From Roseivivax sp. GX 12232 (lineage in GTDB: Bacteria; Pseudomonadota; Alphaproteobacteria; Rhodobacterales; Rhodobacteraceae): a stretch of 64,000 nt of DNA. Under the pieces are notes generated by a model that made no database searches, had not been told where the DNA came from, and saw only the letters and a program-made list of their open reading frames with translations. Positions 1-9,162 of the stretch are shown piece after piece (position 1 is the stretch's first letter; each line of letters begins with the position of its first letter). The stretch lies in NCBI RefSeq assembly GCF_021272185.1, contig NZ_JAJSEC010000001.1, forward strand, positions 682,001 to 746,000, written 5' to 3'. The position numbers and the translations under genes are program-made.

Positions 1-1
1 T

Positions 2-634
2 TACAAGTCCCGCGTCGTCAAACCCTTCTTCCGCGACCACTTCGCCCGGATCGACCGGCAGGTGGTGCTGGTCGATGCCCTGGGCGCGGTGCACAAGGGG
101 CCCGAGGCGCTCGAGGATCTGACCCGCACCATGGCGGAGATCCTGACCGCCTTCCGCCCCGGCCCCAATGCCTTCCTGAGCCAGCTTCTGCGCGGGCGGC
201 GGGTGGAGCGCATCCTCTTCGCCGCGACCAAGGCCGACCACCTGCACCACAGCCAGCACGACCGGCTGGCGCGGCTGATGCAGGCGATGACGCGGGCGGC
301 CTCGGACCGGGCGGAGTTCGCCGGTGCCAAGACCCGCGCCATGGCACTCGCGAGCCTGCGCGCCACCGTCGAGGAGAGCCGCGAGGTCAAGGGCGAACGG
401 CTCGACTGCGTGCGCGGGCGGCTCCTGGAGACCGGCCGCGAGGCGGCGCTCTGGCCGGGCGAGCTGCCCGAGGATCCGCGCGCGCTCCTGAACGGCGGCG
501 CGGGCGACTGGCTGGCGGGCGACTACGGCGGCATGGGCTTCGCGCCCGCACCCCTGTCGCTGCGCCCCGGCGACGGGCCGCCGCACATCCGGCTCGACCG
601 CGCCGCCGAATTCCTGATCGGAGACCGCCTGTGA
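2..634 (+). CDS. YcjX-like P-loop protein (DUF463), 5' end cut by window
   Basis: The reading frame is open from base 2, so the gene starts before the window and only the C-terminal 210 residues are visible. The segment begins YKSRVVKPFFRDHFARIDRQ followed by VVLVDAL, typical of the YcjX/DUF463 family of predicted nucleoside-triphosphate-binding proteins. The Walker A part is outside the window. YcjX is usually encoded beside YcjF and linked to envelope stress; its biochemical role is unsettled. The stop overlaps the GTG start of the next gene (GTGA), so the pair is probably translationally coupled. Confidence 0.85.
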   Translation, partial: YKSRVVKPFFRDHFARIDRQVVLVDALGAVHKGPEALEDLTRTMAEILTAFRPGPNAFLSQLLRGRRVERILFAATKADHLHHSQHDRLARLMQAMTRAASDRAEFAGAKTRAMALASLRATVEESREVKGERLDCVRGRLLETGREAALWPGELPEDPRALLNGGAGDWLAGDYGGMGFAPAPLSLRPGDGPPHIRLDRAAEFLIGDRL

Positions 635-1653
635 GCGAGCGCAAACGCCCCGTCCTGATCGAGCTCGACGAGAGCAGCCCCGCCGCCCCCGGCCCCGCCG
701 AGGCGCCGCCGGTGCCCGAGACCGGCCCGGGCGGCGCCCCGCCCGAAGGCGCGGCCATGGCCGCCGCCGCGGCGCTGGCGGGGCGCCGCACCTCGCGGCT
801 GGCGCGCTGGTTCTGGGGGCTTGCAGGCGCGATCCTGGTCTCGGTCCTCTCGGTCGCGGCCTGGGGCTTCGTCACCGGGCTGATCGCCGCCAACCCGATC
901 CTCGGCTGGCTGATGACCGGGCTTTTCGGGCTGTTCCTGCTGGTCTGCCTGATGATCGCGGTGAAGGAGATGTCGGCCTTTGCCCGGCTGGCGCGGCTCG
1001 ACCGGCTGCAGCGCAAGGCCGAGACGGCGCGCTCGGGGCAGAACCTCGACAGCGCGCGCGAGGTGATCTCGGGGCTGATGACGCTTTATGCGGGCCGCGA
1101 GGATGCCCGCTGGGGCCGCGAGCGGCTGGCCGAACGCCAGGCCGAGGTGCTCGACGCCGAGGCGCTGCTGGCGCTGGGGGAACGCGAGCTGCTCGCCCCG
1201 CTCGACGCCCGCGCCGAGGCCGAGGTCAAGGCGGCCGCCCGGCAGGTCGCGGCGGTCACCGCGCTGGTGCCCCTGGCCTTCGCCGATGTGGCCGCGGCGC
1301 TCTCGGCGAACCTGCGGATGATCCGGCGCATCGCCGAGATCTACGGCGGCCGCTCGGGCACGCTCGGGGCCTGGCGGCTGACGCGGGCGGTCTTCTCGCA
1401 TCTCGTAGCCACCGGCGCGGTGGCGGTGGGCGACGACATGATCGAGCCGATCCTCGGCGGCGGGCTTTTGGCGCGGGTGTCGCGGCGCTTCGGCGAGGGG
1501 CTGGTGAACGGCGCGCTGACCGCCCGGGTGGGCGTCGCCGCCATGGAGGTCTGCCGCCCCCTGCCCTTCACGCCCGAGCGCCGCCCCTCGGTGCGGCGCA
1601 TCGTGACGACCAGCCTGACGGGGCTGTTCGAGAAGAAGTCCGGCGGGGCCTGA
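631..1653 (+). CDS. YcjF/TIGR01620-family membrane protein (DUF697)
   Basis: A 340-residue protein starting with GTG inside the stop region of the ycjX-like gene. The N-terminal 45 residues are Pro/Ala/Glu-rich. Two hydrophobic segments follow at about residues 66-88 and 90-113 (FWGLAGAILVSVLSVAAWGF and ILGWLMTGLFGLFLLVCLMI). The C-terminal half is a soluble Ala/Arg/Glu-rich domain ending in the DUF697-like region (VGVAAMEVCRPLPF). Length and order agree with the YcjF family, inner-membrane proteins of uncertain function that co-occur with YcjX. No terminator is evident before the convergent downstream gene other than the hairpin near 1796-1822. Confidence 0.82.
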   Translation: MSERKRPVLIELDESSPAAPGPAEAPPVPETGPGGAPPEGAAMAAAAALAGRRTSRLARWFWGLAGAILVSVLSVAAWGFVTGLIAANPILGWLMTGLFGLFLLVCLMIAVKEMSAFARLARLDRLQRKAETARSGQNLDSAREVISGLMTLYAGREDARWGRERLAERQAEVLDAEALLALGERELLAPLDARAEAEVKAAARQVAAVTALVPLAFADVAAALSANLRMIRRIAEIYGGRSGTLGAWRLTRAVFSHLVATGAVAVGDDMIEPILGGGLLARVSRRFGEGLVNGALTARVGVAAMEVCRPLPFTPERRPSVRRIVTTSLTGLFEKKSGGA

Positions 1654-1795
1654 GGCGGGTTCGGCGGCGGCCTTTTGGCGGTCGCTTGGCCGAAGCGGTG
1701 CGCCGATGGCGGGGCGTTCGGCGCGAAGGGCTACCCGTAGACAGGCCCGGCCTCCCGCCCCACGCGCAGCCGCCCGCTATCCGACCCGAACAAAC

Positions 1796-1822
1796 AGGCC
1801 CGCCCCACTCCGGGACGGGCCT
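1796..1822 (-). terminator. Rho-independent-type terminator after the small membrane gene
   Basis: On the minus strand an 11-bp stem (AGGCCCGTCCC with GGGGCGGGCCT, one G-U pair) with a 5-nt loop is followed by GTTTGTT. It lies 27 bp past the stop of the 1849-2151 gene. On the plus strand the stem carries an A-C mismatch, so it fits the minus-strand gene better. Confidence 0.6.
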
Positions 1823-1848
1823 TCGCGTGGCTCAGGCCGCCGAGGCGC

Positions 1849-2151
1849 TTACTGCGCGGCGTCACCGGCCGGGGCGGCGCCTTCCTCGGCCGCGGGGGCG
1901 GTCGGGGCCGCCTCGCCCTGAGCCGGGGCCGCGCCATCCGCCGGTGCGGCGCTGTCGTCCGCCGGGGTGGTCTCGACCGGACCGGTGCCGCCGCCGATCA
2001 CGCTGAAGCCGAAGATCAGCGCGACGATCAGCCCGAGCACCACGAAGATGCCCGAAAGCGCGCTCCGGCCCGAGCGCGGCGCGGCGATCGGGTCCTTCAC
2101 CTGCCCGGTGTAGGGGTTCATGTCGTGGCGCGTGTGGTCGCTATAGGCCAT
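1849..2151 (-). CDS. Small single-pass membrane protein with Ala/Pro-rich tail, unknown function
   Basis: A 100-residue protein. The ATG at 2151 is chosen over longer frames because AAAGGAAC lies just upstream and the protein then starts MAYSDHTRHDMNPYTGQVKD. One transmembrane helix is predicted around residues 34-52 (GIFVVLGLIVALIFGFSVIG), followed by a low-complexity tail rich in Ala, Pro, Glu and Gly that is probably periplasmic. Similar short proteins occur in Rhodobacterales upstream of ileS, but I know of no function. It is divergent from ileS, separated by 467 bp. The compositional bias means similarity searches will be noisy. Confidence 0.65.
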   Translation of the reverse strand: MAYSDHTRHDMNPYTGQVKDPIAAPRSGRSALSGIFVVLGLIVALIFGFSVIGGGTGPVETTPADDSAAPADGAAPAQGEAAPTAPAAEEGAAPAGDAAQ

Positions 2152-2618
2152 GTCTGGTTCCTTTCGCTGGCTGCGCCCCCGGTGGGCCCTTGTCTGGGCC
2201 TTGCGCGCCGCAGCGGGGATGCGGCGGCGGGGGCACCGGGGACAGTCTGGACCACAAACGCGCCACGCCGAGCGCCGGGTTCGCGCCCTGCCCCGGCTGG
2301 GCCAGCGCCCGCCGAAAGCCGCCCCGCGCCCCGGCCGGTTCCCGCCGCGCCGCACCGCGGCAGGGCCCGGCCCCCTGCCCGCGGGCGGATTTCCGCCCGT
2401 CCGCGCGCCGGTTTCCGCCGGAACACCCCCATCCCCACGCCCTCTGGACCATCGCCCCGCCCGCGCCTATAACCCCGGCCAAGATGACCCTGATCCCGAT
2501 CATCCAGCGAATTATCTGCCCGGCGCCGTGCTGATACGGTCCGCCGGGACAAAGGCGTCTGCCCCGCCGCGCCGCCCCTCATCGTGACACCCCAATTCCG
2601 TTTCCGAGGACGCCCGAA
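2152..2618. other. 467-bp divergent intergenic region
   Basis: Very GC-rich spacer between the small membrane gene (minus) and ileS (plus). It must hold promoters for both. I see no convincing -35/-10 pair, no T-box-like leader and no plausible ORF; several short GC inverted repeats are expected at this composition. A GAGGA ribosome-binding sequence precedes the ileS ATG. Confidence 0.5.
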
Positions 2619-5600
2619 ATGTGCGCCGACACCGTGACCGACACGCCTGACTACAAGGACACGCTGAGCCTTCCCAAGACCGATTTCCCGATGCGCGCGG
2701 GCCTGCCCAAGCGCGAACCCGACTGGCTCGCCCGCTGGGAGGAGATCGGCGTCTACGACCGCCTGCGCGACAAGGCCGAGGACCGCCCGGCCTTCACGCT
2801 GCACGACGGCCCGCCCTATGCCAACGGCCACCTGCACATCGGCCACGCGCTGAACAAGGTGCTGAAGGACATGGTGGTGCGCTCGCAGCAGATGATGGGC
2901 CGCGACGCGCGCTACATCCCCGGCTGGGACTGCCACGGCCTGCCGATCGAATGGAAGATCGAGGAGCAGTACCGCGCCAAGGGCATGGACAAGGACGCCG
3001 TCGACATCGTCGACTTCCGGCAGGAGTGCCGCAAGTTTGCCGAGGGCTGGATCGACGTGCAGCGCGACGAGTTCAAGCGGCTCGGCGTCACCGGCGCCTG
3101 GGACCGGCCCTATCTGACCATGGACTACCGCGCCGAGCGCATCATCGCCGGCGAGTTCCAGAAGTTCTTGATGAACGGCACGCTCTACCAGGGCTCCAAG
3201 CCGGTCATGTGGTCGCCGATCGAGAAGACCGCCCTGGCCGAGGCCGAGGTCGAATACCACGACAAGGAAAGCTTCACGATCTGGGTGAAATTCCCGGTGG
3301 TGGACTTCTCCCTGCCCGAGGCCGACGTCTCGGACGAAGAGGCCAGCGACGCCGAACGCGAGGCCGTGGTGCAGGCCCGCGCCGAGGCGCGCGAGACCTT
3401 CGTCGGCGCCAATGTGGTGATCTGGACCACCACGCCCTGGACCATCCCCTCGAACAAGGCCGTGGTCTTCGGCGAGGACTTCTCCTACGGGCTCTACGAG
3501 GTCACCGGCACGCCCGAGGAATGCTGGGCCTCGGTGGGCGAGCGGTTCATCCTGGCCGACAAGCTGGCCGAGCAGACCTTCACCCGTGCCCGCCTCGAGG
3601 AAGGCCAGTGGCGCCGCCTCCGCGACGTGACGCCCGCGCAGCTTGCGGCGCTGAAGCTCGCCCACCCGCTGGCCGGGGCCGAGGGCGGCGAGGGCGAATG
3701 GGACGGGCTGCGCGACTTCCGCGCCGCCGATTTCGTCACCGACGAGGAAGGCACCGGCTTCGTGCATTGCGCGCCCTCGCACGGGATGGAGGAATACGAC
3801 CTCTACCGCGGGCTGGGGATGCTCGACCAGGTGATCACCTACAACGTGATGGACGACGGCTCCTTCCGCGAGGACCTGCCGTTCTTCGGCGGCACCCGGA
3901 TCCTCAAGGAGAACGGCAAGGAGGGGAACGCCAACAAGGCGGTGATCGACAAGCTCGTCGAGGTCGGCGGCCTCTTGGCGCGCGGCAAGATCAAGCACTC
4001 CTACCCGCATTCCTGGCGCTCCAAGGCGCCGGTGATCTACCGCAACACGCCGCAATGGTTCGCCGCCATCGACCGCGACGTGGGCGACGGGCAGGACGCG
4101 CTCGGCACCACGATCCGAAAGCGCGCGCTGACCGCCATCGACCAGGTGACCTGGACGCCGCGTTCGGGCCGCAACCGCCTGCACGCGATGATGGAGGCGC
4201 GGCCCGACTGGGTGCTCTCGCGCCAGCGCGCCTGGGGCGTGCCGCTGACCTGCTTCACCAAGAAGGGCGCGCGGCCGACCGACCCGGGGTTCCTCCTGCG
4301 CGACGAGACCGTGAACGCCCGCATCCTCGAGGCCTTCGAGACCGAGGGCGCGGACGCCTGGTACAAGGAAGGCGCCAAGGAGCGTTTCCTCGGCAACGAC
4401 TACGACCCGAACGACTGGGAGCAGGTCTTCGACATCCTCGACGTCTGGTTCGACAGCGGCTCGACCCATGCCTTCGTGCTGGACGACCGCGAGGACGGCG
4501 CCGCGGACGGGATCGCGGACCTCTACCTCGAGGGCACCGACCAGCACCGCGGCTGGTTCCACTCCTCGCTCCTGCAAAGCTGCGGCACCCGCGGCCGGGC
4601 CCCCTATCGCGGCGTGCTGACCCATGGTTTCACGCTCGACGAGAAGGGCAACAAGATGTCCAAGTCGCTGGGCAACACCATCGTCCCCGAGGAGGTGGTG
4701 AAGCAATACGGCGCCGACATCCTGCGGCTCTGGGTCAGCCAGTCGGACTACACCGCCGACCAACGCATCGGGCCGGAGATCCTGAAGGGCGTGGCCGACA
4801 GCTACCGCCGGCTGCGCAACACGCTGCGGTTCCTCTTGGGCAATGTCGCGCATTACGACCCCGCCCAGGCGGTGGCCCCCGCCGATATGCCCGAGCTGGA
4901 GCGGCTGATCCTGCACAAGCTCGCGGTGCTCGACGGCGTGGTGCGCGAGGGCTACGACGCCTATGACTTCCAGAAGGTCTTCCAGGCGATCTTCAACTTC
5001 GCCACCATCGACCTGTCATCCTTCTACTTCGACATCCGCAAGGACGCGCTTTACTGCGATCCCGAGGACAGCCTGGTGCGGCGCTCGGCGCTGACGGTCC
5101 TGGACCTGCTCTTCGAGCGGCTGACCACCTGGCTCGCGCCGGTCCTGGTCTTCACCATGGAGGAGGTCTGGCTCGAACGCTTCCCCGGGGCGGGCAGCTC
5201 GGTGCACCTGCAGGACATGCCCGAGACCCCGGCCGACTGGCGCGACGACGCGCTGGCCGAACGCTCCGAGGTGGTGCGCGCGGTGCGCCGCGTGGTCACC
5301 GGCGCGCTCGAGGAGAAGCGCCGCGACAAGGTGATCGGCGCCTCGCTCGAGGCCGCGCCTGTGGTGCATCTGACCGAGGAGGCCGCGGCGGTCGTGACCA
5401 ACCCCGAGACCTTCGCGACGCTCTGCATCACCTCGGACATCACGCTGACCACCGATCCCGCCCCCGAGGGCGCCTATCGCCTGGCGGAGGTGCCGGGCAT
5501 CGCGGTGGTCTTCGCCGAGGCCGAGGGCCAGAAGTGCCAGCGCTGCTGGAAGATCCTGCCGGACGTGGGCCAGCACGCCCATACCGATGTCTGCGCGCGT

Positions 5601-5621
5601 TGCGACGCCGCGCTCGACTGA
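2619..5621 (+). CDS. ileS: Isoleucine--tRNA ligase
   Basis: Cytosolic class I aminoacyl-tRNA synthetase that charges tRNA-Ile. The 1000-residue length is normal for the bacterial type. The HIGH signature is HLHIGH at residues 71-76, in the context PPYANGHLHIGHALNK. The KMSKS loop is at 679-683. The editing (CP1) domain occupies the middle, with WTTTPWTIP near residue 270. Four cysteines at 973, 976, 992 and 995 (CxxC-x15-CxxC) form the C-terminal zinc site. GAGGA precedes the ATG. The stop is followed at once by two large hairpins before dnaX. Confidence 0.98.
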   Translation: MCADTVTDTPDYKDTLSLPKTDFPMRAGLPKREPDWLARWEEIGVYDRLRDKAEDRPAFTLHDGPPYANGHLHIGHALNKVLKDMVVRSQQMMGRDARYIPGWDCHGLPIEWKIEEQYRAKGMDKDAVDIVDFRQECRKFAEGWIDVQRDEFKRLGVTGAWDRPYLTMDYRAERIIAGEFQKFLMNGTLYQGSKPVMWSPIEKTALAEAEVEYHDKESFTIWVKFPVVDFSLPEADVSDEEASDAEREAVVQARAEARETFVGANVVIWTTTPWTIPSNKAVVFGEDFSYGLYEVTGTPEECWASVGERFILADKLAEQTFTRARLEEGQWRRLRDVTPAQLAALKLAHPLAGAEGGEGEWDGLRDFRAADFVTDEEGTGFVHCAPSHGMEEYDLYRGLGMLDQVITYNVMDDGSFREDLPFFGGTRILKENGKEGNANKAVIDKLVEVGGLLARGKIKHSYPHSWRSKAPVIYRNTPQWFAAIDRDVGDGQDALGTTIRKRALTAIDQVTWTPRSGRNRLHAMMEARPDWVLSRQRAWGVPLTCFTKKGARPTDPGFLLRDETVNARILEAFETEGADAWYKEGAKERFLGNDYDPNDWEQVFDILDVWFDSGSTHAFVLDDREDGAADGIADLYLEGTDQHRGWFHSSLLQSCGTRGRAPYRGVLTHGFTLDEKGNKMSKSLGNTIVPEEVVKQYGADILRLWVSQSDYTADQRIGPEILKGVADSYRRLRNTLRFLLGNVAHYDPAQAVAPADMPELERLILHKLAVLDGVVREGYDAYDFQKVFQAIFNFATIDLSSFYFDIRKDALYCDPEDSLVRRSALTVLDLLFERLTTWLAPVLVFTMEEVWLERFPGAGSSVHLQDMPETPADWRDDALAERSEVVRAVRRVVTGALEEKRRDKVIGASLEAAPVVHLTEEAAAVVTNPETFATLCITSDITLTTDPAPEGAYRLAEVPGIAVVFAEAEGQKCQRCWKILPDVGQHAHTDVCARCDAALD

Positions 5622-5627
5622 GCCTGC

Positions 5628-5688
5628 GGCGCCCCACAAAGTTAAATAACTTTGTGGGGCGCCAAAATCTTATCTAAGATTCTGGCGC
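5628..5688 (+). other. Two tandem palindromes sharing a GGCGCC junction, between ileS and dnaX
   Basis: Hairpin 1 (5628-5663) is a perfect 17-bp inverted repeat, GGCGCCCCACAAAGTTA, around AA. Hairpin 2 (5659-5688) is a 14-bp repeat, GCGCC-AAAATCTTA, around TC with one A-C mismatch. The right arm of the first overlaps the left arm of the second by five bases (GCGCC at 5659-5663), so full pairing of both cannot coexist. The cores are AT-rich in very GC-rich DNA. No U-run follows, so a classical terminator is not obvious; they may attenuate, process or end the ileS transcript. They lie 7 bp after the ileS stop. Confidence 0.7.
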
Positions 5689-5742
5689 GGCCCGCGCCCC
5701 GAGCACTGGACAAGTCCGCAGAGAGACAGGACCATCCCGCGC

Positions 5743-7521
5743 ATGAGCGACACGCCCACAGCCCAAGCCTACCAGGTCCTCGCTCGGAAATACCGGCCCG
5801 AGACCTTTGCCGATCTGGTCGGCCAGGACGCCATGGTGCGGACCCTGAAGAACGCCTTCGCCGCCGACCGCATCGCCCAGGCCTTCATCATGACCGGCAT
5901 CCGCGGCACCGGGAAGACCACCACCGCGCGGATCATCGCCAAGGGCATGAACTGCATCGGCAGCGACGGCTCCGGCGGGCCCACGACCGACCCCTGCGGC
6001 CAGTGCGAGCATTGCCAGGCGATCATGGAAGGCCGCCATGTCGACGTCCTCGAGATGGACGCGGCCTCGAACACCGGCGTCGGCGACGTCCGCGAGATCA
6101 TCGACAGCGTGCACTACCGGGCGGCCTCGGCGCGCTACAAGATCTACATCATCGACGAGGTTCACATGCTCTCCACGAGCGCGTTCAACGCGCTCCTGAA
6201 GACGCTGGAGGAACCCCCCGCCCATGTGAAGTTCATCTTTGCCACCACCGAGATCCGCAAGGTGCCGGTCACGGTGCTCTCGCGCTGCCAGCGCTTCGAC
6301 CTGCGCCGGATCGAGCCCGAGGTGATGATCGGGCTGTTGCGCCGCATCGCCGACCGCGAGGAGGCGCAGATCGCCGAGGACGCGCTGGCGCTGATCACGC
6401 GGGCGGCCGAGGGCTCGGCGCGGGATGCGACCTCGCTTCTCGACCAGGCGATCAGCCATGGCGCCGGCGAGACCACCGCCGAGCAGGTCCGCGCGATGCT
6501 GGGGCTGGCCGACCGGGCCCGCGTGCTCGACCTCTTCGAGACCATCATGCGCGGCGATGCGGCGGGCGCCCTGGCGGAACTCTCGGCGCAATACGCCGAT
6601 GGCGCCGATCCCATGGCGATCCTGCGCGACCTCGCCGAGATCACCCATTGGATTTCCGTGGTGAAGATCACCCCCGAGGCGGTCGAGGATCCGACCATCT
6701 CGCCCGAGGAGCGCACCCGCGGCCAGAGCCTGGCGCAGTCGCTCGGCATGCGGCCCCTGACGCGCATGTGGCAGATGCTGTTGAAGGCGCTCGAGGAGGT
6801 GGCCGCCGCGCCCAACGCCATGATGGGCGCCGAGATGGCGGTGATCCGGCTGACCCATGTGGCCGAGCTGCCCTCGCCCGAGGAGCTGCTGCGCAAGCTC
6901 CAGTCCGAGAGCCCGCCTCCCGGCCCGCCGGGCGGCGGTGGCGGCGGTGCCGGGCTGGGCGCCCGGGGCGGTGCCTCGGCGCAGCAGGGTGCCCAGGGCG
7001 CGCCCGCCCCCACCCATGCCGGGCCTTCGGGCCCCTCGGCGCAGTCGGGCTCGGCCGTCCGCGCGCTGGCCGCCGAGGAGGCCTTGGCGCGCTATCCGAC
7101 CTTCGAGCATGTGATCGAGCTCATCCGCGCCCATCGCGACGGGGTGCTGCAGGTCGAGGTCGCGAAATACATCCGCCTTGCCGCCTATCAGCCCGGCCGG
7201 ATCGAGTTCACCCCGACCGAGGATGCGCCCCAGGACCTGGCGCAGCGGCTCGGCGCGGCGCTCACCCGTTGGACCGGCAACCGCTGGGCGGTCACCCTGG
7301 TCAACGGCTGCGAGGCGCCGACGATCTACGAGACCGAACACGCCGCGGAGCTGGCGCTTGAACAGGAGGCCGCTGGCCACGACATGGTGAAGGCGGTCCT
7401 CGAGGCCTTTCCCAAGGCGCGCATCCTCAAGGTGCGCACTCCCGAGGAAGAGGCCCAGGAGGCCGAGGCCGAGGCGCTGCCCGAGGTCGAGGACGAATGG
7501 GACCCCTTCGAGGACGACTGA
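5743..7521 (+). CDS. dnaX: DNA polymerase III subunit gamma/tau
   Basis: Clamp-loader ATPase of the replisome, 592 residues. Walker A is GIRGTGKTT at 52-60. The zinc-binding cysteines are C71, C85, C88 and C91. The Walker B region reads IYIIDEVHML and the sensor region reads KFIFATTE. A Gly/Pro/Ala-rich linker at about 388-430 separates the AAA+ core from a C-terminal tau-like domain and an acidic end (EDEWDPFEDD). I see no poly-A slippery heptamer for programmed frameshifting. It starts the conserved dnaX-ybaB-recR group. Confidence 0.96.
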   Translation: MSDTPTAQAYQVLARKYRPETFADLVGQDAMVRTLKNAFAADRIAQAFIMTGIRGTGKTTTARIIAKGMNCIGSDGSGGPTTDPCGQCEHCQAIMEGRHVDVLEMDAASNTGVGDVREIIDSVHYRAASARYKIYIIDEVHMLSTSAFNALLKTLEEPPAHVKFIFATTEIRKVPVTVLSRCQRFDLRRIEPEVMIGLLRRIADREEAQIAEDALALITRAAEGSARDATSLLDQAISHGAGETTAEQVRAMLGLADRARVLDLFETIMRGDAAGALAELSAQYADGADPMAILRDLAEITHWISVVKITPEAVEDPTISPEERTRGQSLAQSLGMRPLTRMWQMLLKALEEVAAAPNAMMGAEMAVIRLTHVAELPSPEELLRKLQSESPPPGPPGGGGGGAGLGARGGASAQQGAQGAPAPTHAGPSGPSAQSGSAVRALAAEEALARYPTFEHVIELIRAHRDGVLQVEVAKYIRLAAYQPGRIEFTPTEDAPQDLAQRLGAALTRWTGNRWAVTLVNGCEAPTIYETEHAAELALEQEAAGHDMVKAVLEAFPKARILKVRTPEEEAQEAEAEALPEVEDEWDPFEDD

Positions 7522-7576
7522 CGGAACCGACGCGCGGGGCCCCGGAGGCCTCGGCGAGATTCAAAGGAGAGACGAG

Positions 7577-7921
7577 ATGTTCAAGGGACTTGGCGGCCTG
7601 GGCGACATGGGCAAGATGATGAAGGCGGCCCAGGAGATGCAGGGCAAGATGGCCGAGCTGCAGGAAGAGATGCACAACATCGTGGTCGAGGGCGAGGCCG
7701 GTGCCGGCCTGGTGAAGGCGCGCTGCAGCGCCAAGGGCGACCTGAAGTCGCTCGACATCGACCCCTCGATCTTCAACGGCGACGACAAGGAAGTGGTCGA
7801 GGACCTGATCCTGGCGGCGATCAAGGACGCCCAGGCGCGCGCCCAGGAGCGCCAGCAGGAAGAGATGTCCAAGCTGACCGAGAGCCTGGGCCTGCCCAAG
7901 GACATGAACCTGCCGTTCTGA
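7577..7921 (+). CDS. YbaB/EbfC family nucleoid-associated protein
   Basis: A 114-residue dimeric DNA-binding protein of the YbaB/EbfC family. It starts [20 protein letters not shown], with the usual Met/Gln/Glu-rich first helix and the conserved stretch [27 protein letters not shown] precedes the ATG. It sits between dnaX and recR, the standard arrangement; the family binds DNA as dimers and its link to recombination is by gene neighbourhood. Confidence 0.94.
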   Translation: MFKGLGGLGDMGKMMKAAQEMQGKMAELQEEMHNIVVEGEAGAGLVKARCSAKGDLKSLDIDPSIFNGDDKEVVEDLILAAIKDAQARAQERQQEEMSKLTESLGLPKDMNLPF

Positions 7922-7932
7922 GGCCCGGGGAT

Positions 7933-8529
7933 TTGGCCGAACGCTCCGAGATCGACGCCCTGATCGAGATGATGGCGAAGCTGCCGGGGCTCGGGCCGCG
8001 CTCGGCCCGGCGCGCCGTGTTGCATCTGATCCGCAAGCGCGCGGTGCTGCTGCAGCCCCTGGCCGAGCAGATGCAGGTGGTGGCACGGAGCGCCCGGGAA
8101 TGCCTGAGCTGCGGCAATATCGGCACCACCGAGGTCTGCGGCATCTGCGCCGATCCGCGCCGCGCGAGCGGTATCCTCTGCGTGGTCGAGGATGTGGCCG
8201 ACCTCTGGGCGATGGAGCGCTCGGGCGTCTTCAAGGGGCGCTACCACGTGCTGGGCGGCACGCTCTCGGCCCTGGACGCGGTGGGGCCCGAGGAGCTGCG
8301 CATCCCGAAGCTCGTGGAGCGGGTCTCCGAGGAGGGTGTCGAGGAGGTGGTCCTGGCGCTCAACGCCACCGTCGACGGGCAGACCACGGCGCATTACATC
8401 GCCGACCAGCTCGAGGGCTCGGGCGTGGCGCTGTCCTCGCTCGCGCAAGGCGTGCCGATCGGCGGGGAGCTCGACTACCTCGACGACGGCACGATCACCG
8501 CGGCGCTGAACGCGCGGAAGCGGATTTAG
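7933..8529 (+). CDS. recR: Recombination mediator RecR
   Basis: A 198-residue member of the RecFOR pathway for loading RecA at gaps. It has an N-terminal helix-hairpin-helix ([17 protein letters not shown]), a C4 zinc finger (C57, C60, C69, C72), and a Toprim domain with [13 protein letters not shown] and [18 protein letters not shown]. The start is TTG at 7933, 11 bp after the ybaB stop, because no ATG gives the correct N-terminus. The stop at 8529 is followed by a long intergenic region. Confidence 0.95.
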   Translation: MAERSEIDALIEMMAKLPGLGPRSARRAVLHLIRKRAVLLQPLAEQMQVVARSARECLSCGNIGTTEVCGICADPRRASGILCVVEDVADLWAMERSGVFKGRYHVLGGTLSALDAVGPEELRIPKLVERVSEEGVEEVVLALNATVDGQTTAHYIADQLEGSGVALSSLAQGVPIGGELDYLDDGTITAALNARKRI

Positions 8530-9162
8530 GGTTGCGGGCTGTTGGGCTTGGGCCGGTGGGCTTGGGCTGCGTCGGTTGGTGATGAGCTGGCAGGCCGGGT
8601 TGGTCTAGCGAGGGTGCCGAGGGTTGGTCCCTTGCGAGGCAGCGCGCTTTCTAGACACACACTTCTCAAAGTGACATTGCACGGATCTGGGATTTTCGCT
8701 CTCGGCCCCAAGGGCAAGGCCCCGTTGAGTCACGCAACCCGCGTTCGGCGGCTTGTTGCCCCCTGAACCCGCGCAGCAATCACCTCCCCAACACAAAGCG
8801 CGACCGCTCGCCCCCTCCCAAAACGCTCCCACGTCGCCCCCTCTCCCAACAGAGGGCGCGCGCCGGACCGGGGGCCGGCGCTGCCGACCTGTGAGCTCCA
8901 GCGCTTTATCCCGGCAAGGTCAGGACTAGAGAAAGGCTAAGCGCACCACCCACAAGAGCGCCGGCCCAAGGGGCCGGTCCGGCGCGCGCCCGGCACCTTC
9001 GGTGCTGTTCGGGCGCAAGGGGGGTGCGGGTGGTGAGTGGCGTGCGATGTGTCGGCGGGGCGGTGCGGCGCAAGGCCCCGTTGGTGGACACCAACTCCCC
9101 CCCCAAACAAAAAAGGCCCGCGCCAGCGGCACGGGCCCTTCCGAACGCTTCGAACCCCGGCC
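8530..9162. other. 633-bp convergent intergenic region holding repeat copy A
   Basis: Lies between recR (plus) and the trcR-like gene (minus). The second half holds dispersed repeat copy A (8849-9023). The stretch 8640-8760 is somewhat less GC-rich than its surroundings, but no ORF or RNA was recognised in it. Confidence 0.6.
8849..9023. repeat. Dispersed inverted-repeat element, copy A
   Basis: About 175 bp, matched in the same orientation by 41136-41309. The left arm (8851-8882) and right arm (8957-8991) form a 16-bp perfect outer stem (GGGCGCGCGCCGGACC) and an 11-bp perfect inner stem (GGGCCGGCGCT), separated by an asymmetric bulge. The loop is 74 nt. A small hairpin (GCACC-TTC-GGTGC) and TTCGGTGCTGTTCGGGCGCA follow the right arm. 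The left arm is identical in both copies for over 30 bp while the loops differ at many positions. It resembles a palindromic intergenic element or non-autonomous MITE; no transposase is present and no target duplication is clear. Confidence 0.8.

Noticed and set aside
2118-4916. 932-residue open frame antisense to ileS
   Set aside because: Low-complexity composition (His/Val/Gly/Leu-rich), no family motif, and it exactly shadows a certain gene in high-GC DNA. The 1238-residue frame antisense to GTA gp15 and the 1148-residue frame antisense to pyc are the same effect.
5743-7521. Programmed frameshift in dnaX producing gamma
   Set aside because: No A-rich slippery heptamer with a following stem was found; only the full-length product is supported.
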